Below, in pieces: positions 42,061 to 51,682 of a DNA stretch of 64,000 bases (position 1 is the first letter of the stretch; each line of letters opens with the position of its first letter). The stretch comes from Nevskia sp. GTDB lineage: Bacteria > Pseudomonadota > Gammaproteobacteria > Nevskiales > Nevskiaceae. The DNA lies in assembly GCA_023229645.1 (NCBI GenBank), contig JALNYU010000015.1:33274-97273 (forward strand). Direction: 5' to 3'. The notes under the pieces were generated by a model, which worked only from the letters and a program-made list of their open reading frames with translations, had not been told where the DNA came from and did not search any database. A program made the position numbers and the translations under genes.

Positions 42061-43326
42061 TTAGCTGCCGCGCGTTACGGGAATCTCGACCTGCGTCGCG
42101 GCGCGGGGGTCAAGATGCCGCGCCAACTCTAGTTTTGCAATCATGTCGCGATGGACTTCGTCTGGGCCGTCCGCTAAGCGCAGCGTACGGATGCTGGCGT
42201 AGGCATAGGCGAGCACGAAGTCTTCGGTGACGCCAGCGCCACCATGCGCCTGTATCGCCCAATCGATGATTTGCAGCGCAATGTTCGGCGCGACAACTTT
42301 AATCATCGCAATTTCCGCGCGTGCCACTTTGTTGCCGACCGTGTCCATCAAATAAGCGGCTTTCAGCGTCAGCAACCGCGCTTGCTCGATCATGCAGCGT
42401 GCCTCGGCGATGCGCTCGTGCCAGACGCTGTGATCGGCGATACGCTTACCGAACGCAACGCGTGTCTGCACCCGCTGGCATAACAACTCTAGTGCCCGTT
42501 CTGCCGCGCCGATGGTCCGCATGCAGTGGTGAATGCGGCCCGGCCCGAGCCGACCCTGCGCGATCTCAAAACCACGGCCTTCGCCAAGTAGAATATTGTC
42601 AACCGGCACGCAGACATTCTCTAATTCGATTTCCATATGTCCGTGCGGCGCATCGTCATAGCCAAACACCGGCAGCGGCCGCAGCACGCGAATCCCCGGT
42701 GTGTTGGCCGGCACCAACACCATCGACTGTTGTTGGTGGCGGTGCGCTGTTGGATCGGTCTTGCCCATGACGATATAAAGCTGACAGCGCGGATCGCCGG
42801 CACCGGACGCAAACCACTTGCGACCGTTGATCACGTAGTCGTCACCATCGCGCTGAATCGAGCACTGGATATTTGTGGCATCCGACGATGCCACTGCCGG
42901 CTCGGTCATTAAAAACGCCGAACGCATCGCACCTGCCAGCAACGGCTCCAACCAGCGATCTTTCTGCGCCTCCGTGCCGTAGCGCTCCAAGGTTTCCATA
43001 TTGCCGGTATCGGGCGCCGAGCAATTGAACACTTCTGCCGCCCACGGCACGCGGCCCATGATCTCGCACAGCGGCGCATATTCGAGATTCGATAGACCTT
43101 CCGGCGCCCGCTCGGACCGCGGCAAGAATAGATTCCATAAACCGGCGGCGCGCGCCTTCGGCTTCAGTGCCTCGATCAACTGCGTTGGAATCCAGGCGTT
43201 GCCGGCGCTGCGGTTGTGCGCAATTTCTTCCGCGAAGCGGCGCTCGTTCGGGTAGATGTGCTCAGCGAAGAACCGGCTTAACCCGGCCCGCATCGCTTCA
43301 ACTTTGGCGGAGTGCGAGAAATCCAT
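42061..43326 (-). CDS. Acyl-CoA dehydrogenase, ACAD10/11-like
   Basis: 421 residues with the three ACAD domains in order. The FAD region is FLMTEPAVASSDATNIQ, followed by KWFASGAGD. The C-terminal IDWAIQAHGGAGVTEDFVLAYAYASIRTLRLADGPDEVHRDMIAKLEL is closest to the ACAD10/11 branch by eye. It starts the minus-strand operon, divergent from ComB-like and APH-type genes. With the APH kinase across the divide, the pair recalls the ACAD10/11 fusion of animals. Confidence 0.92.
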   Translation of the reverse strand: MDFSHSAKVEAMRAGLSRFFAEHIYPNERRFAEEIAHNRSAGNAWIPTQLIEALKPKARAAGLWNLFLPRSERAPEGLSNLEYAPLCEIMGRVPWAAEVFNCSAPDTGNMETLERYGTEAQKDRWLEPLLAGAMRSAFLMTEPAVASSDATNIQCSIQRDGDDYVINGRKWFASGAGDPRCQLYIVMGKTDPTAHRHQQQSMVLVPANTPGIRVLRPLPVFGYDDAPHGHMEIELENVCVPVDNILLGEGRGFEIAQGRLGPGRIHHCMRTIGAAERALELLCQRVQTRVAFGKRIADHSVWHERIAEARCMIEQARLLTLKAAYLMDTVGNKVARAEIAMIKVVAPNIALQIIDWAIQAHGGAGVTEDFVLAYAYASIRTLRLADGPDEVHRDMIAKLELARHLDPRAATQVEIPVTRGS

Positions 43327-43368
43327 CGTTGTTTTGTATCCCTTTAAGGCAGTGCCGCAGGTTTTTTT

Positions 43369-43387
43369 AATTTCACAATACGAAATT
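43369..43387. promoter_or_regulatory. Palindromic operator upstream of the acyl-CoA dehydrogenase gene
   Basis: AATTTC-N7-GAAATT, core TTTCACAATACGAAA, 43 bp before the ATG of the minus-strand operon. A partial copy TTTCATAATATGG follows at 43391. It matches the site at 43735-43749 and is probably bound by the IclR-family regulator. Confidence 0.6.
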
Positions 43388-43734
43388 AAATTTCATAATA
43401 TGGTTTTATGGTAGGCGCCACCCCGGCACTCTGCAAGTCGGCCGACCGCGGTTATTGGGCTGTTTCAATCCGAGCGCAGGTCTGGGTACAGCCGCTATTC
43501 AACATCGCCAGCGCTCGCCGAAAGTCACTGTTGCGCCTGTTGGTGGTACGGGTAATTGCAATAACCCGATGATTTAACGTCTAACTCATGCTACGACCGG
43601 CACGCTCGGGCGATTACCGATAACCGCGGCCGGGGACTTTTCTGCTACGACATGGACTTACACATACGCTGCCGTTTGGCGTCTTGTATTCGCCCGAAGC
43701 GCGGAGTAGGCTTTTTAAAAATAAAGAAATAATG

Positions 43735-43749
43735 TTTCATTATACGAAA
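43735..43749. promoter_or_regulatory. Palindromic operator upstream of the ComB-like gene
   Basis: TTTCATTATACGAAA, 55 bp before the ATG of the plus-strand operon. It shares TTTC-N5-AC-GAAA with 43371-43385. The 43327-43803 gap thus holds two divergent promoters under one regulator; I see nothing else in the middle. Confidence 0.6.
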
Positions 43750-43803
43750 TATAAACGTTAACCCACCTGCAGTCGCAGCCCCACGTCAACGCGCCGAGGC
43801 GCC

Positions 43804-44526
43804 ATGCCGACGCTACATGTATTGCTAAAGAAGGAGGATATCGACGGCGAACGCCTGCAGCGTCGAGCGCAGGTTGTGATCGTGCTCGACATCCTGTTCG
43901 CAACCTCGTCGATCGTTCATGCGTTCGAAGCCGGCGTCGATAGCATCTGGCCAGCGCTGGATCATGCCGAGGCTTTGCGCCTCGCCGCGCCGTTGTCGCA
44001 GCCGGTGCTCGCCGGTGAATATCTGGCGCGGCCGCTGCCCGGCTTCGCTGGCGCAACACCGCTGGCATTAGCGCGCGAAAATCTCCACGGCAACGCGCTG
44101 GTCTATTGCACCACCAATGGCACCGTGGCGCTGCGCAAAGTCGCCGACGTTGCCCACGTTTATGCCGGCGCCTTATTAAATGCCGCAGCCTTGGCCGCGC
44201 ACATCGTCCAGCAGCACCCGGAACTGCCGGTGCTCGTGGTCTGCTCGGGCTCGGCGAATCGCTTCAATCTCGAGGATTTTGTCGGCGCCGGCCATTTCGT
44301 TGCGCAGTTGCTGGCGTTGGCCGACTACGACTGCAGCGACGCCGCCCGCGCCGCATTGTTGTTCCGCCGCGGCTGCGAGCCGCTAGCTGCGCTGCTCGAC
44401 GCTCGCGTCGGCCGGATGATGCTGCAACACGGCCTGCGCGACGAAGTGGAGTACGCCGCGCAAACCAATATCGCCACCGCCATTCCCCAATTAATCGACG
44501 GCCGCTTGCGCCGCGCCGCCACTTGA
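43804..44526 (+). CDS. ComB-family 2-phosphosulfolactate phosphatase-like protein
   Basis: 240 residues of the ComB fold. Family motifs are VVIVLDILFATSSIVHAFEAG (like the DVLRATSTI motif) and LVYCTTNGTVAL (like the STNGT motif). Known ComB is a Mg-dependent phosphatase acting on 2-phosphosulfolactate in coenzyme M synthesis. No other coenzyme M gene is in the window, and the neighbours are an APH-type kinase and beta-oxidation genes, so another phosphorylated acid may be the substrate. It heads the plus-strand operon. Confidence 0.82.
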   Translation: MPTLHVLLKKEDIDGERLQRRAQVVIVLDILFATSSIVHAFEAGVDSIWPALDHAEALRLAAPLSQPVLAGEYLARPLPGFAGATPLALARENLHGNALVYCTTNGTVALRKVADVAHVYAGALLNAAALAAHIVQQHPELPVLVVCSGSANRFNLEDFVGAGHFVAQLLALADYDCSDAARAALLFRRGCEPLAALLDARVGRMMLQHGLRDEVEYAAQTNIATAIPQLIDGRLRRAAT

Positions 44527-44600
44527 ATGCCGGCCCATACGTCGCCGCGCGTGATCGATACAGCGCACGACAAACGGCCTGCTGAGGAGAACGCTCAATC

Positions 44601-45650
44601 ATGAACGCAGCAATAGACAACTCGCATAACGATATCGACCTGGACCGGCTGCAAGCCTACTTGTGTGCGCGTATCCCCGGCTTCGTCGGCCCGATCGAGA
44701 TTCTGCGTTTCCCCGGCGGGCAATCAAATCCCACCTATAAGCTGACCGCGCCCAGCGGGGTCTACGTGATGCGCAGCAAGCCGGCATCCGCGGCGCGCCT
44801 ACTGCCTTCGGCGCACGCCATTGAGCGCGAATACCGACTGCAAAGCGCGCTTGCCGGCAGCGCCGTGCCAGTGGCGCCGATGTATTGCCTGTGCGAAGAC
44901 GAAAGCATCATCGGCCGTGCGTTTTATGTCATGGCTTTTGTTGAAGGCCGCATTCTTTGGGAGCAGTCGCTACCCGGCCTCAGTGCCGACGCGCGCGGCG
45001 CGATTTACGACGAGATGAACCGCGTGATCGCGGCGCTGCATGCGGTTGATCCAGCCACAGTCGGCCTCGCCGACTACGGCAAAGCCGGCAACTTCTTTGC
45101 ACGCCAGATCGACCGCTGGACGCGCCAATACCGCGCCTCGCAAACCGGCACGATTACGGCAATGGAGCAATTGATCGAATGGCTGCCGCAACACATTCCC
45201 GTTGAAGAAACGCCGCAAGTGGCCATCGTTCACGGCGACTTTCGGCTCGACAACCTCATCTTCCACCCCAGCGAGCCGCGGGTGCTGGCGGTCATCGATT
45301 GGGAGCTTTCGACACTCGGCCACCCGCTCGCCGACTTCGCTTATCACGTTATGAGTTGGCATATTCCGCCTGCGCAATTCCGCGGCCTCGGCGGGCTGGA
45401 TCTAGCCGTGCTCGGCATTCCGGCCGAAGCCGATTACGTCGCCACCTATCTGCGCCGCACCGGCCTGACAATGGCCGGCGACTGGAATTTCTACTTGGCC
45501 TACAACCTGTTCCGCAGCGCCGGCATTCTGCAAGGCATCGCCAAACGCGTGCAGGACGGCACCGCCGCCGGCGCGCAAGCGGAGGCGATTGGCCGCGGCG
45601 CACAACCGCTGGCCGAACTCGGCTGGCAGTTCGTCCAGCGTGTGCGCTGA
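44601..45650 (+). CDS. APH-family phosphotransferase, ACAD10/11 kinase-domain-like
   Basis: 349 residues. The nucleotide loop is GGQSNPTYKLTA. The catalytic motif is VHGDFRLDNLIF, and the metal motif is VIDWELSTLGHPLAD. It is the branch seen beside acyl-CoA dehydrogenases in bacteria and fused to them in ACAD10/11, not an antibiotic kinase. Relatives such as LvaA phosphorylate 4-hydroxyacyl-CoA. The ribosome site GAGGAG precedes the ATG. It is second in the plus-strand operon. Confidence 0.88.
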   Translation: MNAAIDNSHNDIDLDRLQAYLCARIPGFVGPIEILRFPGGQSNPTYKLTAPSGVYVMRSKPASAARLLPSAHAIEREYRLQSALAGSAVPVAPMYCLCEDESIIGRAFYVMAFVEGRILWEQSLPGLSADARGAIYDEMNRVIAALHAVDPATVGLADYGKAGNFFARQIDRWTRQYRASQTGTITAMEQLIEWLPQHIPVEETPQVAIVHGDFRLDNLIFHPSEPRVLAVIDWELSTLGHPLADFAYHVMSWHIPPAQFRGLGGLDLAVLGIPAEADYVATYLRRTGLTMAGDWNFYLAYNLFRSAGILQGIAKRVQDGTAAGAQAEAIGRGAQPLAELGWQFVQRVR

Positions 45651-45682
45651 AACCACATAGCACCGCCCTTTCGAGACCGACC

Positions 45683-47764
45683 ATGACCACACACTACGAC
45701 GTTCGTGACGGCATCGCCGTACTGACTTTGACCAACCCGCCGGTCAACGGCCTCGGCCTCGGCACCCGGCGTGGCGTGCTTGAAGGCTTGAGCCGCGCGC
45801 AGGATGACGGCACTGTCCGCGCCATTGTCATCACCGGCGCCGGCCGCGCCTTTTCGGGCGGGGCCGACATCCGCGAATTCAATTCGCCGGCCGCCAACCA
45901 GGAGCCGACCTTACCCACCGTTATTGCCGCGCTCGAAAACAGCACCAAACCGGTTGTCGCGGCGATCAACGCGACCGCGCTCGGCGGCGGGCTGGAATTG
46001 GCGCTGGGCGCGCACTACCGCGTTGCCGCGCGCAAGGCGCAAGTTGGGCTGCCCGAAGTCAAACTCGGCATCTTGCCCGGCGCGGGCGGCACGCAGCGTC
46101 TACCGCGGGCGATTGGCCTGGAACTGGCGCTGAATTTGATCGTCTCCGGCACCGCCGTTACTGCCGAAACGCTGGCGGCAACGCGCTTATTTGATCGCCT
46201 CGTCGAGACTGATGTCTTGGCCGCCGCTTTTGAACTCGCGCAAACCGCCGCCAACCAGGGGGCGCCCTACCCGCGCGTCCGCGATTGGCGGGTCAAACAC
46301 CCGAACGCCGACGGCTTCATCGCGTTCGCGCGGATGGGCGTTGCCGCCGTCGCCAAGAATTTCCCGGCGCCGCTGAAATGCGTCGATGCCGTTGCAGCGT
46401 CAGTTAAGCCATTCGAGATCGGCCTCGCGATCGAGCGTGCAGCGTTTAGCGAACTGGTTGCGAGCACCGAATCGAAAGCGTTGCGCCACGCGTTTTTTGG
46501 TGAACGCGCGGCGAGCAAAGTCGCGGACATCGGCGACGACATAACGCCGCGCACAATCGTCAAAGTTGGCGTCATCGGCGCCGGCACGATGGGCGGCGGC
46601 ATCAGCATGAATTTTCTCAACGCCGGCCTGCCAGTGACGATTTTGGAGAGCCAGCCTGAAGCGCTGGAGCGCGGGCTTGCGACCATCCGTAAAAACTACG
46701 AAGCCAGCGCTAAGAGAGGCAAGCTCAGCGCCGCGCAGGTCGAACAACGGATGCATCTGCTAACGCCAACGCTGTCCTACGCCGACCTCACCGACGCCGA
46801 TCTGATTGTCGAAGCGGTGTTTGAAGACTATGGCGTCAAGCAGGCAGTATTCGAACAGCTCGACGCCATTGCTAAGCCCGGCGCCATCCTCGCCAGCAAT
46901 ACCTCAACGCTTGACGTTAACCGTATCGCCGCGTTTACGAAGCGGCCGCAGGATGTACTCGGCACGCACTTTTTCAGCCCAGCCAATGTCATGAAGCTGT
47001 TGGAGCTGGTGCGCGGTGCGGAGACCGGCAAAGACGTGCTCGCCACCGCGCTCGGGCTGGCCAAGAAAATCGGCAAGACCGCGGTCGTCTCCGGCGTCCG
47101 CGATGGCTTTATCGGCAATCGCATGATCGAGCAATACAGCCGCCAAGCCGGCTTCCTGCTTGAGGAAGGCGCGCTACCACAGCAAGTTGACCGTGCCGCA
47201 GAAAAATTCGGCTTCGCGATGGGTCCATTTCGCATGGGCGATCTCGCCGGTAACGACATCGGCTGGGCAATTCGCAAGCGCCGCGCGATCGAGCAGCCGG
47301 ATGTGACGTACTCGAAAACCGCCGACCTCGTCTGCGAACTCGGCCGCTACGGCCAGAAAACCGGCGCCGGTTGGTACGACTACAAAGCCGGCGATCGTGC
47401 GGCCTATCCATCGCCCGTCGTCGATGTATTGATCGTGCAGCATTCGCAGGATCTCGGCCTGCATCGGCGCACGATTAGCGATGCCGAGATCGTCGAGCGT
47501 CTGGTGTATTCGCTGGTGAACGAAGGCGCGAAGATTCTTGAAGAAGGAATCGCCGCGAAAGCCTCGGATATCGACATCGTGTACCTCAGCGGCTACGGCT
47601 TCCCGCTGTGGCGCGGCGGGCCGATGTTCTACGCCGATACTGTCGGCCTCTACAACGTCCTGCGCGCAATGCGCCGCTACGCCACCGGCCATCAAGGCGC
47701 TGCTTGGCAGCCGGCGCCGCTGCTGGTACAGCTCGCCGAAAGCGGCGGCCAATTCAACGCCTGA
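45683..47764 (+). CDS. FadJ-like enoyl-CoA hydratase/3-hydroxyacyl-CoA dehydrogenase
   Basis: About 693 residues. The enoyl-CoA hydratase domain (1 to about 280) has ITGAGRAFSGGADIREF and the acidic LPEVKLGILPGAGGTQRLPR. The NAD domain starts near residue 290 (VKVGVIGAGTMGGGISMNFLNAGLPVTILES). The 3HCDH C-terminal domains follow (GFIGNRM, YGFPLWRGGPMFYAD). It carries out two steps of beta-oxidation. The start ATG at 45683 is chosen because the longer frame overlaps the APH gene. Confidence 0.93.
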   Translation: MTTHYDVRDGIAVLTLTNPPVNGLGLGTRRGVLEGLSRAQDDGTVRAIVITGAGRAFSGGADIREFNSPAANQEPTLPTVIAALENSTKPVVAAINATALGGGLELALGAHYRVAARKAQVGLPEVKLGILPGAGGTQRLPRAIGLELALNLIVSGTAVTAETLAATRLFDRLVETDVLAAAFELAQTAANQGAPYPRVRDWRVKHPNADGFIAFARMGVAAVAKNFPAPLKCVDAVAASVKPFEIGLAIERAAFSELVASTESKALRHAFFGERAASKVADIGDDITPRTIVKVGVIGAGTMGGGISMNFLNAGLPVTILESQPEALERGLATIRKNYEASAKRGKLSAAQVEQRMHLLTPTLSYADLTDADLIVEAVFEDYGVKQAVFEQLDAIAKPGAILASNTSTLDVNRIAAFTKRPQDVLGTHFFSPANVMKLLELVRGAETGKDVLATALGLAKKIGKTAVVSGVRDGFIGNRMIEQYSRQAGFLLEEGALPQQVDRAAEKFGFAMGPFRMGDLAGNDIGWAIRKRRAIEQPDVTYSKTADLVCELGRYGQKTGAGWYDYKAGDRAAYPSPVVDVLIVQHSQDLGLHRRTISDAEIVERLVYSLVNEGAKILEEGIAAKASDIDIVYLSGYGFPLWRGGPMFYADTVGLYNVLRAMRRYATGHQGAAWQPAPLLVQLAESGGQFNA

Positions 47765-47800
47765 TTCCCATCCATTCTTAACTCTCTATCGGAGAATTCC

Positions 47801-48979
47801 ATGACCGATGCAGTAATCGTTTCCACCGCGCGCACCGGCCTCGCTAAAAGCTGGAAAGGCGCGCTGAACATGACCCACGGCGCCACGCTCGGCGGTCACG
47901 TTGTCGATCACGCAGTACGCCGCGCCGGTATCGATCCGGCCGAAGTGGAAGATGTTCTCATCGGCTGCGCGTTCCCGGAAGGCGCAACCGGCAACAACAT
48001 CGCGCGCCAGATTGCGCTGCGTGCCGGCCTGCCGGTGACCACACCCGCGGTGACGATCAACCGCTTCTGCTCCTCCGGCCTGCAGACGATTGCGATGGCG
48101 GCGCAGCGCGTGATTGCTGGCGAAGGCGAAGTCTTCGTCGCCGGTGGGGTCGAAAGTATCTCCTGCGTGCAGAACCAGATGAACGTGCACATGCTGCAAG
48201 ACAGTTGGTTGGCCGAGCACAAGCCGGAAATCTATTGGAGCATGCTGCAAACCGCCGAGACTGTGGCGCAGCGCTACGGCATTTCGCGCGAGCGCCAGGA
48301 CCGCTACGGCGTTGAGAGCCAGCGCCGCGCTGCGGCCGGAATCGCCAGCGGTGCCTTCAACGATGAAATCGTCCCGATCACCGTGCTCGCCGGCGTGGTC
48401 GATCCGGAAACGAGCCAGATGATGACGCGCGAAGTCACACTCGACCGCGACGAAGGCATCCGCGCCGACACCACCTATGAAGGCGTTGCAAAAATCCGCA
48501 CCGCAGTGCCGGGCGGCGTAATCGCGGCCGGTAACGCCAGCCAGTTCTCCGACGGCGCCTCAGCGGCTGTCGTCGTCGATGCAAAATTCGCCGAACGCCG
48601 CGGCCTGAAGCCGCTCGGCATTTTCCGCGGCTTCGCCGCCGCTGGCTGCGAGCCGGATGAAATGGGCATCGGCCCGGTGTTCGCGGTGCCGAAGCTACTG
48701 AAAAAAGCCGGCCTGCGCGTGGACGACATCGGCCTCTGGGAATTGAACGAAGCGTTCGCCGTGCAAGTGCTGTATTGCATGGATACGCTCGGTATTCCGC
48801 ACGAACGCCTGAACGTCAACGGCGGCGCAATCGCCGTCGGCCATCCGTACGGCGTCAGCGGCGCCCGTTTGGTCGGCCACGCGCTGATTGAAGGCAAACG
48901 CCGTGGCGTTAAGTACGTCGTCGTGACGATGTGCATCGGCGGCGGCCAGGGTGCAGCCGGTTTGTTTGAAGTTATCTAG
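47801..48979 (+). CDS. Acetyl-CoA acyltransferase (thiolase)
   Basis: 392 residues. The acylated Cys is in NRFCSSGLQTIAMAA. The catalytic NVNGGAIAVGHPYGVSGARL and the C-terminal CIGGGQGAAGLFE are complete. It follows the FadJ-like gene by 36 bp and supplies the final thiolytic step. The chain-length range cannot be read. Confidence 0.95.
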   Translation: MTDAVIVSTARTGLAKSWKGALNMTHGATLGGHVVDHAVRRAGIDPAEVEDVLIGCAFPEGATGNNIARQIALRAGLPVTTPAVTINRFCSSGLQTIAMAAQRVIAGEGEVFVAGGVESISCVQNQMNVHMLQDSWLAEHKPEIYWSMLQTAETVAQRYGISRERQDRYGVESQRRAAAGIASGAFNDEIVPITVLAGVVDPETSQMMTREVTLDRDEGIRADTTYEGVAKIRTAVPGGVIAAGNASQFSDGASAAVVVDAKFAERRGLKPLGIFRGFAAAGCEPDEMGIGPVFAVPKLLKKAGLRVDDIGLWELNEAFAVQVLYCMDTLGIPHERLNVNGGAIAVGHPYGVSGARLVGHALIEGKRRGVKYVVVTMCIGGGQGAAGLFEVI

Positions 48980-48984
48980 CGCCC

Positions 48985-50814
48985 ATGACTTCACTCTTAC
49001 TGCCCCGGCGCGATCTAGAATTTCTGCTGTACGAATGGCTGAACGTTGAAACGCTAACCCAAGCACCGCGCTACGCCGACCATAATCGCGTCACGTTCGA
49101 CGCCGTATTGGAGACCTGCGAACGCATTGCCACTGATCTATTCGCACCGCATTATCAGAAAGCGGACCGCGAGGAACCGCAGTTTGATGGCGAGCGCGTG
49201 CGCATGATCCCCGAGATCAAAACCGCGCTCGATACCTTTGCCGAGAGCGGCTTGCTTGCGGCCGGCCAAGACTACGCGCTCGGTGGGATGCAACTGCCCG
49301 CGGTGGTTGAGAAAGCCGGCTTTGCATATCTACTGGCCGCGAACGTCAGCACCAGTGCCTATCCGTTTTTGACCGCGGGCAACGCCAATCTCCTACTCGC
49401 GCACGGTTCGGCGGCGCAAATCAAAGCCTTCGTCGAACCTGCGTTAAGCGGGCGCTATTTCGGCACGATGTGTTTGTCCGAGCCACAGGCCGGCTCGTCG
49501 TTATCGGACATCAACACGCGTGCCGACTACGAGGACGCGTCGCCGTTTGGCGCGCAGTACCGCGTGACCGGCAACAAGATGTGGATTTCCGGCGGCGAGC
49601 ACGGGCTTTCCGAAAACATCGTGCATCTGGTGTTGGCGAAAATCCCAGGGCCAGACGGAAAATTGATCCCCGGCGTAAAGGGCATCTCGCTGCTCGTGGT
49701 ACCGAAGTTTCTGGTCAACGCCGACGGCAGCCTCGGCGAACGCAATGACGTTGTCCTGGCTGGCCTCAATCACAAAATGGGCTATCGCGGCACCACCAAC
49801 TGCCTGCTCAATTTTGGCGAAGGCTCGAAACATCGGCCGGGCGGCCGCGCTGGCGCCGTCGGCTATCTCGTCGGCGAGGCGCACCAAGGCCTCGCCTGCA
49901 TGTTCCACATGATGAATGAGGCCCGCATCGGCGTCGGTCTAGGCGCGACGATGCTCGGCTACACCGGCTACTTGCACGCGCTGGACTACGCACGTGGCCG
50001 GCCGCAAGGCCGTGCCCTTGGCGCCAGCGGCAAGAACGCGGCGAGCCCGCAGGTGCCGATCATCGAACACGCCGATGTGCGCCGCATGCTGCTGGCGCAG
50101 AAGGCCTATGTTGAAGGTGCGCTGGCCTTGAATCTGTACTGCGCCAAGCTGGTCGATGAAGCCCGTGTTGCCGAAGATGCCGATGCCCGAGCACAGCTCA
50201 CATTGTTGCTCGACATCCTGACGCCGATTGCCAAAAGCTGGCCGGCGCAGTGGTGCCTCGCGGCAAACGATCTAGCGATACAAGTTCACGGCGGCTACGG
50301 CTATACCCGCGAGTACAAAGTCGAACAGTTTTATCGCGATAACCGCCTAAACCCGATTCACGAAGGCACGCACGGCATCCAAGGCCTGGACCTGCTCGGC
50401 CGCAAGGTTGTGCTGAACAATGGCGCGGCGCTGAAGCTGCTCGCGCAGCGCCTCAGCACGACAATACAAAGGGCAACTGCAATCGGCGATGACGCTGCGG
50501 CGCTCGCAACGGCGCTCGACGCACAGTTCCAGCGCCTCATTGCCGTTACCGAGCGGCTATGGGCGGCCGGCGACCCGAATATCACCTTAGCCAATGCCAG
50601 TGTTTATCTGGAAGCATTCGGCCATGTCGTCCTTGCCTGGATTTGGCTCGAACAATGCCTCGCGGCGCACGGCAAAGACGGCCCGTTCTACGACGGCAAG
50701 CGCGCCGCAGCGCGTTATTTCTTCCGCTGGGAATTGCCGAAAGTCACGGCCCAGCTCGACCTGTTGGCGAGCCTCGATACCACGACGCTCGACATGCAGG
50801 ACGCCTGGTTCTAA
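48985..50814 (+). CDS. Acyl-CoA dehydrogenase, long form with C-terminal extension
   Basis: 609 residues, longer than short-chain ACADs by a C-terminal domain (from about residue 470). The FAD motif is MCLSEPQAGSSLSDINTRA, with KMWISGGEH. The GYRGTTNCLLNFGE stretch and the VHGGYGYTREYKVEQFYRDNRLNPIHEGTHGIQGLDLLGRK stretch place the catalytic base region. It starts 6 bp after the thiolase stop, so it is in the same operon. Confidence 0.94.
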   Translation: MTSLLLPRRDLEFLLYEWLNVETLTQAPRYADHNRVTFDAVLETCERIATDLFAPHYQKADREEPQFDGERVRMIPEIKTALDTFAESGLLAAGQDYALGGMQLPAVVEKAGFAYLLAANVSTSAYPFLTAGNANLLLAHGSAAQIKAFVEPALSGRYFGTMCLSEPQAGSSLSDINTRADYEDASPFGAQYRVTGNKMWISGGEHGLSENIVHLVLAKIPGPDGKLIPGVKGISLLVVPKFLVNADGSLGERNDVVLAGLNHKMGYRGTTNCLLNFGEGSKHRPGGRAGAVGYLVGEAHQGLACMFHMMNEARIGVGLGATMLGYTGYLHALDYARGRPQGRALGASGKNAASPQVPIIEHADVRRMLLAQKAYVEGALALNLYCAKLVDEARVAEDADARAQLTLLLDILTPIAKSWPAQWCLAANDLAIQVHGGYGYTREYKVEQFYRDNRLNPIHEGTHGIQGLDLLGRKVVLNNGAALKLLAQRLSTTIQRATAIGDDAAALATALDAQFQRLIAVTERLWAAGDPNITLANASVYLEAFGHVVLAWIWLEQCLAAHGKDGPFYDGKRAAARYFFRWELPKVTAQLDLLASLDTTTLDMQDAWF

Positions 50815-50841
50815 GCCCCGATTACGCATTGGAGAGATGTA

Positions 50842-51630
50842 ATGGAAACCAATAAAACCGCCGCGCTGTTCGACTTACACGGCAAGACCGCACTGATCAC
50901 CGGTGGCTCGCGCGGCCTCGGCCTGCAGATGGCCGAAGCGCTCGGCGCGGCCGGTGCGCGCCTACTGCTGTCGGCACGGAAGGCTGACGAGTTACTAGCC
51001 GCCCAGGCCCAGCTCCGTGGGCTCGGCATCGACACCGACATTCTTGCCGCCGATGGCGCAAAAGAGGCCGACATCGGCGGACTCGTCGACATCGCGCTGG
51101 CCAAACTCGGCCATGTCGATATCCTGATCAACAACGCTGGCGCTACGTGGGGCGCGCCGGCCGAAGACTATCCAATCGATGCCTGGGATAAAGTCTTCAA
51201 TCTCAACATTCGTGGTTTATTTCTGTTGACGCAGCAGATCGGCAAACGCTCGATGATTCCACGAAATTACGGCCGCGTAATCAATATCGCGTCAATCGCC
51301 GGCCTGCGCGGCAACCCGCCAGGGGCGATGAAAACCATCGCCTACAACACAACCAAAGGCGCGGTGGTGAATTTCACCCGGACGTTGGCCGGCGAATGGG
51401 GGCCGTACGGCATTACCGTGAATGCGCTGGCGCCGGGCTTTTTCCCGTCGAAAATGTCGCGCGGGCTCATTGAAAAAATGGGCACCGAGCAATTGATCGC
51501 CGGCACGCCGCTGCGCCGCCTCGGCGACGAGCAAGACCTGAAAGGCCCTGTGCTGCTATTCGCATCCGATGCCGGCAAACACATCACCGGCCAGATTCTG
51601 GCGGTTGATGGCGGCGTGAGTGCGGTCTGA
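50842..51630 (+). CDS. Short-chain dehydrogenase/reductase 1
   Basis: 262 residues of the classical SDR family. The cofactor motif is TGGSRGLGLQMAEALG. NNAG is present. The catalytic Ser is in INIASIAG, and Tyr-Lys is in AYNTTKGAVV. The end motif is GQILAVDGGVSAV. The sequence recalls gluconate 5-dehydrogenase-like or 3-oxoacyl reductase-like enzymes. It is in the acyl-CoA operon, 28 bp after the dehydrogenase. Confidence 0.92.
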   Translation: METNKTAALFDLHGKTALITGGSRGLGLQMAEALGAAGARLLLSARKADELLAAQAQLRGLGIDTDILAADGAKEADIGGLVDIALAKLGHVDILINNAGATWGAPAEDYPIDAWDKVFNLNIRGLFLLTQQIGKRSMIPRNYGRVINIASIAGLRGNPPGAMKTIAYNTTKGAVVNFTRTLAGEWGPYGITVNALAPGFFPSKMSRGLIEKMGTEQLIAGTPLRRLGDEQDLKGPVLLFASDAGKHITGQILAVDGGVSAV

Positions 51631-51682
51631 TTTCCAATCCGACGCGCGCCTTAATTCAACGCTTCTAAATACCCGCTATCTA

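Noticed and set aside
43804..44526. Coenzyme M biosynthesis and epoxide metabolism next to a monooxygenase
   Set aside because: Only a ComB-like gene is present. No ComA, ComC, ComD/E or epoxide:CoM transferase was seen, and the neighbours are beta-oxidation genes 35 kb from mmoX.
44601..45650. Aminoglycoside resistance kinase
   Set aside because: The APH fold is shared, but the sequence and the operon are those of the acyl-CoA-linked branch.
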